Origin: Bifidobacterium breve DSM 20213 = JCM 1192
Lineage (GTDB): Bacteria > Actinomycetota > Actinomycetes > Actinomycetales > Bifidobacteriaceae
Direction: 5' to 3'
Length of the DNA: 64,000 nt
NCBI RefSeq assembly: GCF_001025175.1
Contig: NZ_AP012324.1
Location: forward strand, 868,001-932,000
Positions 26,476 to 33,503 of this stretch are shown piece by piece; position 1 is the first letter of the stretch, and each line of letters begins with the position of its first letter. Under the pieces are notes generated by a model, which worked only from the letters and a program-made list of their open reading frames with translations, did not search any database and was not told where the DNA came from. The position numbers and the translations under genes were made by a program.

Positions 26476-26655
26476 TACCGGAACCACCACACCGGCCTGG
26501 AACAACCACGCTCCGACCTCAACGACTATGTGTGGTGGTCCGACGACCAAAGACTCCGCTCCACCCTCGGATACCGGAGCCCCAACGAATTCACACAACA
26601 AGGACTCGTCCTCTAAAGAATTGCCCAACACGCCGGTGCCAATCCAAATTGTCCC

Positions 26656-26770
26656 GATGCGAGGTCGTCCTGGAAGAGTCATCAAACGTCGCGCGAGCCT
26701 GGGCCTTCGTGACCTGCAGCTACCAGACGAGCAACTCCCGCACCGTGGTCTACGCGAAGGAGGTGGAAGG
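26656..26770 (+). pseudogene. C-terminal fragment of an unidentified protein
   Basis: To the right of the IS3 end, a frame reads CEVVLEESSNVARAWAFVTC, then SYQTSNSRTVVYAKEVEGWD and stops at about 26796, overlapping the next small gene. It has no start of its own and was probably truncated by the IS3 insertion. It resembles small proteins of mobile elements but I cannot name it. Confidence 0.35.
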
Positions 26771-26857
26771 ATGGGATTCGCGCCCTTCGGAATAGGGCTC
26801 CTCATGGGGTTCCTCACGCTCACGGCCTACGCCTGCTGCGCAGCCGGCGACGACTGA
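26771..26857 (+). CDS. 28-residue single-span membrane peptide
   Basis: An ATG at 26771 follows a strong site AAGGAGGTGGAAGG. The product, MGFAPFGIGLLMGFLTLTAY followed by ACCAAGDD, is one hydrophobic helix with a short acidic tail, similar in size and layout to DUF3789-type peptides of mobile elements. A 12-bp hairpin follows at 26902-26933. The evidence for expression is only the site and the composition. Confidence 0.45.
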   Translation: MGFAPFGIGLLMGFLTLTAYACCAAGDD

Positions 26858-26901
26858 GACTAGGGATTGTAGATTGAAGCTACAACCGAATATGGTCCTT
26901 C

Positions 26902-26933
26902 GACCCCTTGCCGCTATATCTCGGCAAGGGGTC
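26902..26933 (+). terminator. Hairpin upstream of the unknown two-gene module
   Basis: A perfect 12-bp stem, GACCCCTTGCCG and its complement, with an 8-base loop, then tcttgc. It separates the small peptide gene from the two-gene module. Confidence 0.6.
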
Positions 26934-27030
26934 TTGCATGTGGTGAGATAATTTACGTACTTGATAGAAACAAGACGATGCCGGCTGCTTCTCGATAAGC
27001 TTCCGGTTGTTCATGAACAGAGGTGCGCAA

Positions 27031-27672
27031 TTGGGAAAGATAAAGCTGCAAGACGTCAAAAGGGCTATCGACATCGGAAAGGACGTCCTGCCCTTCGTTG
27101 AACCCGCTATGAACAAATACGGACCCGCTCTGATCGACTGGACGCAGCAAAGGGGAAAGCAGGCAGCAGATAGTCTGGGAGAAGCCAGGGACTCATTCCT
27201 TTCAAAGGGCCAGACAATCAAAGACAGGAAGGAGCAGCAAAAGTCACTCGAGGCGGCCCGCAAGAAGGCCGTGGCAAGCTCACTTCCACCAATCTCCGCA
27301 AAGGAGTTCTTCGAGAACTTCGAGAACAACGTCTCCAGCGAAGCTGACCTCAGCGATGGGTACATGGCGATCGCCGGCTGCTACGCCGTCGCCACGATGA
27401 AATCGGCACGAGAGAAAGACCCTTCCGCCTACGAGGACGTCTATGTCGGTTGCGGCAAATCCATGGGCTTCAGCATATACACCCAGCTTTGCGGCTTCGG
27501 CAACGTCGACGTCTACGCCGACTTCAAGTTCAAAAGACCCATGATGATCCTGCTCTTCCCGTGCGAGGAGAAAGACCTCGAGATCCGCTATGAGGCCCTC
27601 GTCAGGGATCTTCAGGCCGAGAGCTCGTACAACAAATGGGACGTCCTGACGCGCTCCGATGAGGCGAGATAG
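27031..27672 (+). CDS. Unknown protein, first gene of a two-gene module
   Basis: I do not recognise this family. The N-terminal 100 residues are polar and helical (DVKRAIDIGKDVLPFVEPAM, then a Lys/Gln-rich stretch). The C-terminal part reads YEDVYVGCGKSMGFSIYTQL, then GNVDVYADFKFKRPMMILLF and PCEEKDLEIRYEALVRDLQA; the YVG...(x)n...L pattern faintly recalls GIY-YIG nucleases but the catalytic Arg/Glu arrangement is not clear. The start is set at TTG 27031 because GAGGTG lies 5 bases upstream; the ATG at 27013 is the alternative. The next gene follows after 11 bases. Confidence 0.6.
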   Translation: MGKIKLQDVKRAIDIGKDVLPFVEPAMNKYGPALIDWTQQRGKQAADSLGEARDSFLSKGQTIKDRKEQQKSLEAARKKAVASSLPPISAKEFFENFENNVSSEADLSDGYMAIAGCYAVATMKSAREKDPSAYEDVYVGCGKSMGFSIYTQLCGFGNVDVYADFKFKRPMMILLFPCEEKDLEIRYEALVRDLQAESSYNKWDVLTRSDEAR

Positions 27673-27683
27673 GCGCTAAGAGC

Positions 27684-28844
27684 ATGAGCGACAAAGAACT
27701 TGCGCCAATTAGCGTCGAGGTTGTTACAATCGACGACCTCGACAGCATCAAGGTCATCGCCAACACCAATACGAGCAAAGAGAACAACGCCGGCATCGGA
27801 GAGCGGGCGAACGCCTTTCTCGGCCTCGCCTCGAACGTCATAGACCTCGTCGAGGGAAAGCAGCTTTACAAAGTCGAGGTCCCCGAGGGCTACAGCCTTA
27901 AGGACCTTGTCGCCTCGAAGAAGGATCCGGAAGCGGTGAGAGCCCTCGTCCGAGACCCGAAAGGTTGCCTGAGCGGCGACGTCTCCCTCAAAGCAGCCGG
28001 GGTCGGCCCCGCGCAGATCGCCAGCGTCGGCCTTGCCGCAGCGGCGATGGTTGTCGGCCAGGCGTACATGACCGAAATCAGCGACAGCCTCCAGCGTATC
28101 GACGCCAAGCTGGAATCGATCGCCTCCATGATTGCCGGCGATCAGAGGGCAAAGGTCAAAAACGCCCTGGACATCGCCAGAACCTACGCAGCCCTTCATG
28201 ACGATTACCTCCAGAAACCCGCCGAGGCGCGCCAGGCGGCAAGAAACGAGATCGAGGGCAGGTACAACGACGTCGGCCAGGTGATCGATTGGATTACCGG
28301 GCAGCTCGCCGGTATCGAAGGCAAGGCCAGAGACGCTGCCGAGCGTGAGAAGGACCTCGAACCGCTACTTAAAGAGATCCAATCCTACGAGGCTCAGTTC
28401 GGCATGTGCCTCCAAGCCCTGTCGGCGCTCGCCATGACGCGCATGTACTACGACGGCAGCATGGATGACCGCAGCGCCCTGATCGAAGAGCAGCGGATAC
28501 TCGACAAATCTCAGGGCTTCCTGAAAAAGAGGCAGGTCCTCGCCGCGCTCATGGAGATGAAGATCGGGGGCATGAAAGGAGCGCCCATCGCGCTTCCGCG
28601 CGGCACCCAGGGAAACGCCCTCAAGAGGCTGGTCTCCCAGACGCCTAGAGCCGCCGCAAAGGAACAGATCCTCGAGGCCAAGGTCGAGATGCGCGCGAGC
28701 CTACGCTCAGGAGAGTCGAAACTGAGGTCCGAAGCCGAAGACCGAAAAGGCGAGATCGAACGCATCGCAGCGGCATCCCGGACAGCCAGAACGCTGCTCA
28801 CAGACGGGACCGACTGCTGGCTCATCGACGATCAGGAAGATTAG
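27684..28844 (+). CDS. Unknown helical protein with one hydrophobic span, second gene of the module
   Basis: A 386-residue protein that I do not recognise. The N-terminal 100 residues are mixed strand/helix, followed by a single hydrophobic segment, IASVGLAAAAMVVGQAYM, at about 113-130. The remainder is a long helical array (ISDSLQRIDAKLESIASMIA, EGRYNDVGQVIDWITGQLAG, KDLEPLLKEIQSYEAQFGM) ending in a Ser/Arg/Glu-rich coil and the tail DCWLIDDQED. The layout resembles helical membrane-acting effectors, but that is only an analogy. It shares an operon with the gene before it and is followed by a 28-bp perfect palindrome. Confidence 0.6.
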   Translation: MSDKELAPISVEVVTIDDLDSIKVIANTNTSKENNAGIGERANAFLGLASNVIDLVEGKQLYKVEVPEGYSLKDLVASKKDPEAVRALVRDPKGCLSGDVSLKAAGVGPAQIASVGLAAAAMVVGQAYMTEISDSLQRIDAKLESIASMIAGDQRAKVKNALDIARTYAALHDDYLQKPAEARQAARNEIEGRYNDVGQVIDWITGQLAGIEGKARDAAEREKDLEPLLKEIQSYEAQFGMCLQALSALAMTRMYYDGSMDDRSALIEEQRILDKSQGFLKKRQVLAALMEMKIGGMKGAPIALPRGTQGNALKRLVSQTPRAAAKEQILEAKVEMRASLRSGESKLRSEAEDRKGEIERIAAASRTARTLLTDGTDCWLIDDQED

Positions 28845-28854
28845 AAAGCAAGAA

Positions 28855-28882
28855 GAAGAGGCGGGCAATTGCCCGCCTCTTC
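28855..28882. terminator. Perfect palindromic terminator between convergent genes
   Basis: A 28-bp perfect palindrome, GAAGAGGCGGGCAA and its complement, ends the two-gene module and borders the convergent small gene that stops at 28883. Confidence 0.7.
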
Positions 28883-28978
28883 CTACATCACCCACTTGAA
28901 CACGGCGCGGAACAGCCAGACGAAAAAGCCCAGCGTGACCTTCAGCGCCGCCTTGAGGAACCTACCAAGACTCTTCAT
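28883..28978 (-). CDS. 31-residue hydrophobic/basic peptide
   Basis: The peptide MKSLGRFLKAALKVTLGFFV followed by WLFRAVFKWVM is a single amphipathic or membrane helix with Lys/Arg on one face. Its ATG overlaps the last codons of the preceding gene in another frame, as often seen for coupled genes of mobile elements. No strong binding site is seen, so expression depends on coupling. Function unknown. Confidence 0.4.
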   Translation of the reverse strand: MKSLGRFLKAALKVTLGFFVWLFRAVFKWVM

Positions 28979-29516
28979 CGACGTCGCCCCAATCTTCCTT
29001 GACCTTGCGGGCACCCTCGTCGGTGCCCTCTTCCTTCTCCTCCGCGAGCATCCTCGCCAGCTCGTCGGGCACGCCCGGGACCTCCGCCCTCCCCAGAGCG
29101 CGCTGCAGGTTCCTTATCTGCGACTTCAGCAGTTTTGAGGGAGGGGCCACGTGCTCGCGGTAGCAAGCGCAAATCGCAGCCGCATCACATAGGTAGCCCC
29201 GCACCCGGGCGAACGCCTCGTCGCCGTCGAGCAGGACGCGGCGGGCGCGCCCGAGCTCGGCCTCCGAGGCCAGCATGAAGCGCCATCCGCGGGACTTGCG
29301 CGCCGCCGGTATGCCGTCCGCGGGCGCGTCGGCGCACCAGTCGTCGCGCACCTGGTGCCAGTTCGCCGTGAGCCAGAGCCCCTTCTCGGGATCCTCGCGC
29401 ATCTCGAGCTCGAACTCCGTGAGCATGTTCGCGCCGGAGAACGGCGATCCATCCGTGAACGAGAGCGTGTCGAACAGCGTCGTCCTGCCGCCCTCGTACT
29501 CTATCTTCACCATCAT
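28962..29516 (-). CDS. Hypothetical protein of the mobilisation region
   Basis: A 184-residue protein starting at tandem ATGs (29516/29513) that overlap the stop of the upstream relaxase-like frame. The N-terminal half is strand-rich (VKIEYEGGRTTLFDTLSFTD, then LTEFELEMREDPEKGLWLTA) and the C-terminal half is charged helix (LLKSQIRNLQRALGRAEVPG). I do not recognise the family. Co-orientation and overlap with the mobilisation fragment and the downstream 31-residue peptide suggest an accessory gene of that operon. Confidence 0.55.
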   Translation of the reverse strand: MMVKIEYEGGRTTLFDTLSFTDGSPFSGANMLTEFELEMREDPEKGLWLTANWHQVRDDWCADAPADGIPAARKSRGWRFMLASEAELGRARRVLLDGDEAFARVRGYLCDAAAICACYREHVAPPSKLLKSQIRNLQRALGRAEVPGVPDELARMLAEEKEEGTDEGARKVKEDWGDVDEESW

Positions 29517-30324
29517 CTCCGGCCCCTCTCCCTGCGCTGGTCCTGCTGGGCCCACTGCCGCTCGGCGGCGAGGATTCGCTGTCGCTCGTCCTCGCGGCGG
29601 CCGTCGCGAGAGTTTCCTTCGGCAGCACCGCGCCCGTCGCCGTCCCCGTAGCGGGTCTTGAGCGGCATGAGCCCGTTCATCGCCATGTAGTCGCGCGCAG
29701 CCTCGAGGCGGCGATAGCCCTCGCCGCCCGCCTGACCACGCCGCTCGAGCGTAGCCATCCTGAGACCGAACTCCTCGATGGACTCGACGTCGAACTTCGC
29801 GCAGGTCACGAGCGCCGAGGAGAGCCTGCTCAGCTCCGACAGGTCGTTGAGCTCGAGGGCGCGCTCGGCGGCCCCGCGGATGCGCGCGGCGCTCGCGTCC
29901 GTGGGACGGTAGGCACCCTCGCGATCGAAGCGGCGGCGGAGCATCTCCTTGCCGTAGACGAACCCCAGGCGCTCGCCGCTGACCTTCTTAGACGGCTCCT
30001 CGGCAAGGCTGAACACCCAGTCGTCCCGCTGCGCCTTGGCCGAGTTGTCGGCGACGTGCACGCCAAGGGCGTCGAGGATGCCGAGGAACTCCGCCTCGTC
30101 GCGCGCCGTGGTCTTGGCGAGCGCGACGCGGGCGCGGATGTCGCCGACCCACGAGTAGCCGCCCGCGCCTGCCCGCCCGCGCCTGCCCGCCCGTGCGCCT
30201 CCCGCTCGGTATTTATCCTCCTAATCACCTCGTAGGCGCTGCCTTTCTTGATCCTCAGCAGCTCGGTGACCTCGTCGGCGTCCAGCATGTGCGGCCTCGG
30301 CGTCTTCGCCACCTTCTCGTCCAT
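29513..30324 (-). pseudogene. HTH/relaxase-like mobilisation gene, frameshifted by a 14-bp duplication
   Basis: The 5' part (ATG 30324, after AGGAGG) encodes MLDADEVTELLRIKKGSAYE, an AlpA/excisionase-like HTH. The 3' part, in another frame, encodes YSWVGDIRARVALAKTTARD, then EFLGILDALGVHVADNSAKA, DDWVFSLAEEPSKKVSGERL and GFVYGKEMLRRRFDREGAY, which resembles the C-terminal region of MobA-type relaxases of Coriobacteria-like elements. At the junction a 14-bp unit is tandemly duplicated; removing one copy makes a single frame. The relaxase catalytic domain (Tyr and His triad) is missing, so the locus is decayed either way. Confidence 0.5.
30161..30188. repeat. 14-bp tandem duplication (GCCCGCGCCTGCCC x2)
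   Basis: Two exact 14-bp copies, 30161-30174 and 30175-30188. The length is not a multiple of three, so gain or loss of a copy shifts the frame of the mobilisation gene. Confidence 0.85.
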
Positions 30325-30342
30325 GGCTCCTCCTATCAATAG

Positions 30343-30438
30343 CGTACGTATACGTACGTTTTACAGATTGAGAGTAAACGTACACATCTGTACCGCCAAT
30401 AGAATTACGTACATTTTCGTACGCTGATAAGATGAGCG
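30343..30438. promoter_or_regulatory. Operator cluster of TACGTA/CGTACG boxes
   Basis: Between the divergent mobilisation gene and XRE gene lie a perfect 16-bp palindrome CGTACGTATACGTACG (30343-30358), AACGTACA (30378-30386 region), TTACGTACA followed by TTCGTACG (30404-30423), and GTACGTAA (30440). The spacing suits cooperative binding of a dimeric repressor, presumably the adjacent XRE protein. Confidence 0.65.
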
Positions 30439-30464
30439 GGTACGTAATTCCAGGAGGAGGTCGC

Positions 30465-30878
30465 ATGTCCGTAGGCGAGAACATAAGGCGGTACCGCAAG
30501 TTGCGGGGCATGACGCAGGCGCAGCTCGCCGAGGCCGTCGGCCTGACCGAGGGGGCCGTGCGCCACTATGAGAGCGGCATCCGAGCCGTGAAGCCCGAGC
30601 TGCTCGAGTCCATCGCCGATACGCTCGGCGTGTCCGTGAACGCCCTCAAGGATTACGGCGTCGAGAACGCGGGCGACCTCATGTCGCTGCTCGTGCGGCT
30701 GGAGGACTCCTTCGGCATCGTGCCCGCAGCCGACGGCGCGGGGCTCTCCTTGAACCCCAAGGCTCCGCACGCGCCCAAAGCCGCGACGGCGATCAGGCTG
30801 TGGGCAGAGAAGCGCGCGCAGCTGGAGAACGGCGAGATCGACGCCCGAGAATACGAGGACTGGAAAGCCTCGCTGTAG
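30465..30878 (+). CDS. XRE-family repressor of the island
   Basis: A 137-residue regulator: residues 1-60 are an HTH_3 domain (IRRYRKLRGMTQAQLAEAVG, then AVRHYESGIRAVKPELLESI), followed by a helical C-terminal part ending in ARE-type ENGEIDAREYEDWKASL. The start is the ATG at 30465, directly after CAGGAGGAGG (30451-30460); an upstream ATG at 30432 is in frame but has no site. It is divergent from the mobilisation operon and next to a cluster of palindromic boxes, so it probably represses both promoters. Confidence 0.8.
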   Translation: MSVGENIRRYRKLRGMTQAQLAEAVGLTEGAVRHYESGIRAVKPELLESIADTLGVSVNALKDYGVENAGDLMSLLVRLEDSFGIVPAADGAGLSLNPKAPHAPKAATAIRLWAEKRAQLENGEIDAREYEDWKASL

Positions 30879-31493
30879 CGGCTCCCCGCATATCGCAATC
30901 AACGAAATCGAATCAGGATGGCAGACTAGGCAGTGCGCGCCGCGCATTCCTGTGTCTGCTGAGTTTTTACTCCCCGTTGCGTGCCGAGATATTTCTGGCG
31001 TGCCTGGGGAGTAAATGCCGCGGTGGCTTACATGGCGGCACATGGCGGTATGTCGCGGCATTCCCCTGGATACTCCCGTTTTCATTGAGACGGCGAGATT
31101 CTTTACTCCCCATTAACGACCTGGGAAAACGCCGTGTAAGAACCGCCGAAAAGCCCGTTGAGTTTGATTTGAGTTTCACTGACCCAGAAACGGCCCCGTT
31201 TCGCCCTCGGAACAAAAACCGAGTGACCACTCACTTGGGATAAATCCTTACTCCCATTCCCCCGAATACCGCCCCGTGCCTTGCTGTCTTGAAGCGCGGG
31301 GAGTAAATGGCGAAATCGCAGGTGAGAGGGAGTAAAAGTGCAAAGAAAAAGCCTCCGTCCCAACACGGGAACGGAGGCTCGATTACCGTATTTACTCACC
31401 GCCGTCGCTGGTGGCTTTGCCATGACTCTCGTACGAAACGAAACTCAGCGGCACAGTGCGGCACTCAAAAGTGCAGGTCAAAGCCCTATCGGC
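30879..31493. other. Non-coding right end of the island with repeated TTTACTCCC boxes
   Basis: No gene is supported in these 615 bases. The motif TTTACTCCC or its complement GGGAGTAAA occurs at 30966-30974, 31007-31016, 31102-31110, 31247-31255 (CTTACTCCC), 31298-31308, 31328-31337 and 31391-31398 (TTTACTCA), in both orientations, and again inside the att repeat at 31493-31502. The layout resembles arm-type integrase binding sites next to an attachment core. Confidence 0.55.
31342..31378 (-). terminator. guaA: Terminator of guaA
   Basis: On the minus strand GCCTCCGT...ACGGAGGC forms a stem followed by TTTTTCTTT. It lies about 115 bases downstream of the guaA stop and inside the island, so it was supplied by the island. 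Confidence 0.75.
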
Positions 31494-31505
31494 TTACTCC
31501 CACTC
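31486..31505. repeat. Right att-like repeat at the guaA 3' end (attR candidate)
   Basis: CTATCGGCTTACTCCCACTC includes the guaA stop and last codons and matches 17929-17948 at 17 of 20 positions. Confidence 0.65.
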
Positions 31506-33056
31506 AATAGTGGCGGGCGGCTTGGAGGTGCAATCCAGCACGACGCGATTGATCTGGCGGCACTCGTTGGTGATGCGCGTGGAAATCGTGGCCAGCACGT
31601 CATAAGGCACGCGAGACCAGTCAGCGGTCATGGCGTCTTCGGAAGACACCGGACGCAGCACGATGGGGGAGCCATATGTACGCTCGTCTCCCTGCACGCC
31701 GACGGAATGGACATCGGCCAGCAGCACGACCGGGCACTGCCAGATGTCACGGTCAAGGCCGGCCTTGGAAAGCTCCTCACGGGCGATGGCATCGGCTTCA
31801 CGCAGCAGATCAAGACGTTCCTTGGTGATTTCGCCGATGATACGGATACCCAAGCCGGGGCCTGGGAAGGGCTGACGCCATACGATTTCGTCGGGCAGAC
31901 CAAGTTCGGTGCCGATGGCACGCACCTCATCCTTGAACAGGGTGCGTAGCGGCTCGATGAGCTGGAACTTGATGTCCTTGGGCAGGCCGCCGACATTGTG
32001 GTGAGACTTGATGTTGGCTGCGCCGTCGCCACCGCCGGATTCAACGACATCCGGGTAGAGCGTGCCCTGCACGAGGAACTTGACTTCCTTGCCGCGGGCG
32101 CCGGCCTCTTCGAGTACCTGACGCTGGGCCTTTTCAAACGTGCGAATGAACTTCTCGCCGATGATCTTGCGCTTACGTTCCGGCTCGGAGACGCCCTTCA
32201 GCGCCTTGAGGAAGTCATCGGCCGCGTCCACGGTGATGAGCTTGATGCCGGTGGCGGCCACGAAGTCATGCTTGACCTGCTCGACCTCGCCCTTGCGCAG
32301 CAGACCGTGATCCACGAACACGCAGGTGAGTTGGTCTCCAATGGCCTTGTGTACCAGAGCGGCGGCAACGGCAGAATCCACACCACCAGACAGACCGCAG
32401 ATTACTTCGGCATCGCCGACCTTCTCGCGGATTTTCTTGACCTGGTCCTCAATAATGGAGGAGGCATCCCAATCGTTGGGCAACGCGGCGCAGCGGTGCA
32501 GGAAGTTCTCGATGAGCTTCTGGCCGAGCGGCGAATGCTTGACTTCCGGATGCCACTGCACGCCATACAACTTGCGGGACTCATCGGCCATGGCGGCAAC
32601 AGGTGCGCCTTCGGTATGTGCGAGCACCGTGAAGCCTGCCGGAGCCTGCTCAACGGCCACGCCATGGCTCATCCACGTGGTCTGTTCGGCGGGGGAGTCG
32701 GCAAGAATGCCCTCGGCATCATCAATCGCGGCCTCGGTCTTGCCATATTCGCCCAGGGCGGCCTTATCCACCTTGCCGCCGAGCTCGTAGGCCATGACCT
32801 GGAAGCCGTAGCAGATGCCGAGCACCGGAACACCGGACTCGAATACCTTAGTATCTATGGTCGGAGCACCGGGCTCGAATACGGAGGCCGGGCCACCGGA
32901 CAGAATAATCGCCTTCGGATCCTTGGCCAGGATCTCGTCAACGGGCATGGAATGAGGGACCAGTTCAGAGTAGACGCCGGCCTCGCGTACGCGGCGGGCG
33001 ATGAGCTGGGCGTACTGGGCGCCGAAGTCGACGACAAGCACAGGACCGTTTGCCAT
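31494..33056 (-). CDS. guaA: GMP synthase (glutamine-hydrolysing)
   Basis: Amination of XMP to GMP. The 520-residue protein has an N-terminal class I amidotransferase domain with catalytic Cys in CYGFQVM and the HPE pair in GVQWHPEV, an ATP pyrophosphatase domain with the P-loop [13 protein letters not shown], and the C-terminal dimerisation domain ending [11 protein letters not shown]. The C-terminus is intact even though the island is integrated there, because the repeat recreates the end. The gene is divergent from xfp with a 447-base intergenic region. Confidence 0.96.
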   Translation of the reverse strand: MANGPVLVVDFGAQYAQLIARRVREAGVYSELVPHSMPVDEILAKDPKAIILSGGPASVFEPGAPTIDTKVFESGVPVLGICYGFQVMAYELGGKVDKAALGEYGKTEAAIDDAEGILADSPAEQTTWMSHGVAVEQAPAGFTVLAHTEGAPVAAMADESRKLYGVQWHPEVKHSPLGQKLIENFLHRCAALPNDWDASSIIEDQVKKIREKVGDAEVICGLSGGVDSAVAAALVHKAIGDQLTCVFVDHGLLRKGEVEQVKHDFVAATGIKLITVDAADDFLKALKGVSEPERKRKIIGEKFIRTFEKAQRQVLEEAGARGKEVKFLVQGTLYPDVVESGGGDGAANIKSHHNVGGLPKDIKFQLIEPLRTLFKDEVRAIGTELGLPDEIVWRQPFPGPGLGIRIIGEITKERLDLLREADAIAREELSKAGLDRDIWQCPVVLLADVHSVGVQGDERTYGSPIVLRPVSSEDAMTADWSRVPYDVLATISTRITNECRQINRVVLDCTSKPPATIEWE

Positions 33057-33503
33057 TGATTTTCCCCTAACGTTTATTGGGATTCACCGTGGGTTGAACA
33101 TCAACGATTATCACCGGTCAATACGACAAGCCCGACACGCGATGGCTCTGTGCGGAAAACGAACAAATTTCTGGTCTTCACAGGAACAACACGCCGGTTT
33201 CGAACATGGCGAATCGAACGTACGACAATGGCATGAACAATGGGTTTTCCGCTTATTCTCGCCCATTTGCGCATTTCTGACATGTGAACCGAATGCTCAC
33301 AAACCAATGGTTGAATCGCACAAATATTGAAATTTCCGGCACAATTTCGAACACACCCGCAAGAAATCGTTCAAAAGTCGTGTTGTCCTCGTACCATGAC
33401 GATTGATTGGGAACGGGAATCCTTGGCGCCGCAAGGAACCAAGGCCCGCGACCTAACGGAAATAATCAATCGCACGATCACGTGCAGGAGTACAGGAGTA
33501 CAC
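33057..33503. promoter_or_regulatory. Divergent guaA/xfp promoter region
   Basis: These 447 bases contain no supported gene. They hold an inverted repeat TGTGA-N9-TCACA at 33283-33301, a repeat of CCTTGG/CCAAGG near 33421-33443, and AT-rich stretches around 33320-33350. I could not choose a -35/-10 pair with confidence. The xfp start is preceded by a duplicated ribosome binding site. Confidence 0.45.
33485..33500 (+). promoter_or_regulatory. Tandem duplicated ribosome binding site of xfp
   Basis: CAGGAGTA is repeated exactly (33485-33492, 33493-33500), placing two AGGAG sites before the xfp ATG at 33504, the nearer one with 5-6 bases of spacing. This may support the very high expression expected of phosphoketolase. 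Confidence 0.7.

Larger units (their letters stand above)
23262..26616 (+). pseudogene. IS3-family transposase OrfB, frameshifted and split by IS21 element
   Basis: The 5' part reads ANAARYPISARCGMPGVPRS, then GAGKIKAALERRGVTASGRR, followed by a frameshift near 23560-23630 to LAGDLTYVRVGGKWAHVCLL and FHTDRGGGFDN (DDE residues). It stops at KKELI at 23949. The 3' end resumes at 26476 in the same frame as YRNHHTGLEQPRSDLNDYVW, then STLGYRSPNEFTQQGLVL and stop at 26616. Removing the inserted element and one copy of the duplication rejoins the codons exactly. It is a pseudogene because of both the frameshift and the insertion. Confidence 0.8.
22922..26655 (+). mobile_element. IS3-family element, interrupted by an IS21-family element
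   Basis: The left end near 22922-22940 (AGACAGTCCGATGGGG) resembles the reverse complement of the right end near 26640-26655 (GGACAATTTGGATTGGC), giving imperfect terminal repeats. Between them lies one transposase gene set, split at 23949 by another element. No target duplication is visible at the outer ends, and the flanks on the two sides encode unrelated fragments, so a deletion probably accompanied or followed insertion. Ends are approximate. Confidence 0.65.
17929..31505. mobile_element. 13.6-kb genomic island at the 3' end of guaA
   Basis: The boundaries are two imperfect 20-bp direct repeats, 17929-17948 and 31486-31505, identical at 17 positions; the right one covers the last codons and stop of guaA, a well-known integration site. 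Between them lie accessory genes only: a restriction-like operon, two nested insertion sequences, an unknown two-gene module and a decayed mobilisation region with a repressor. No integrase gene is visible, so the element appears immobile on its own. Boundary and mechanism are inference from the repeats and gene content. Confidence 0.7.

Noticed and set aside
26279..26857. A 192-codon frame crossing the right ends of both insertion sequences
   Set aside because: It runs across IS boundaries and is out of frame with the IS3 transposase end; the Thr/Ser/Pro-rich translation is a by-product.
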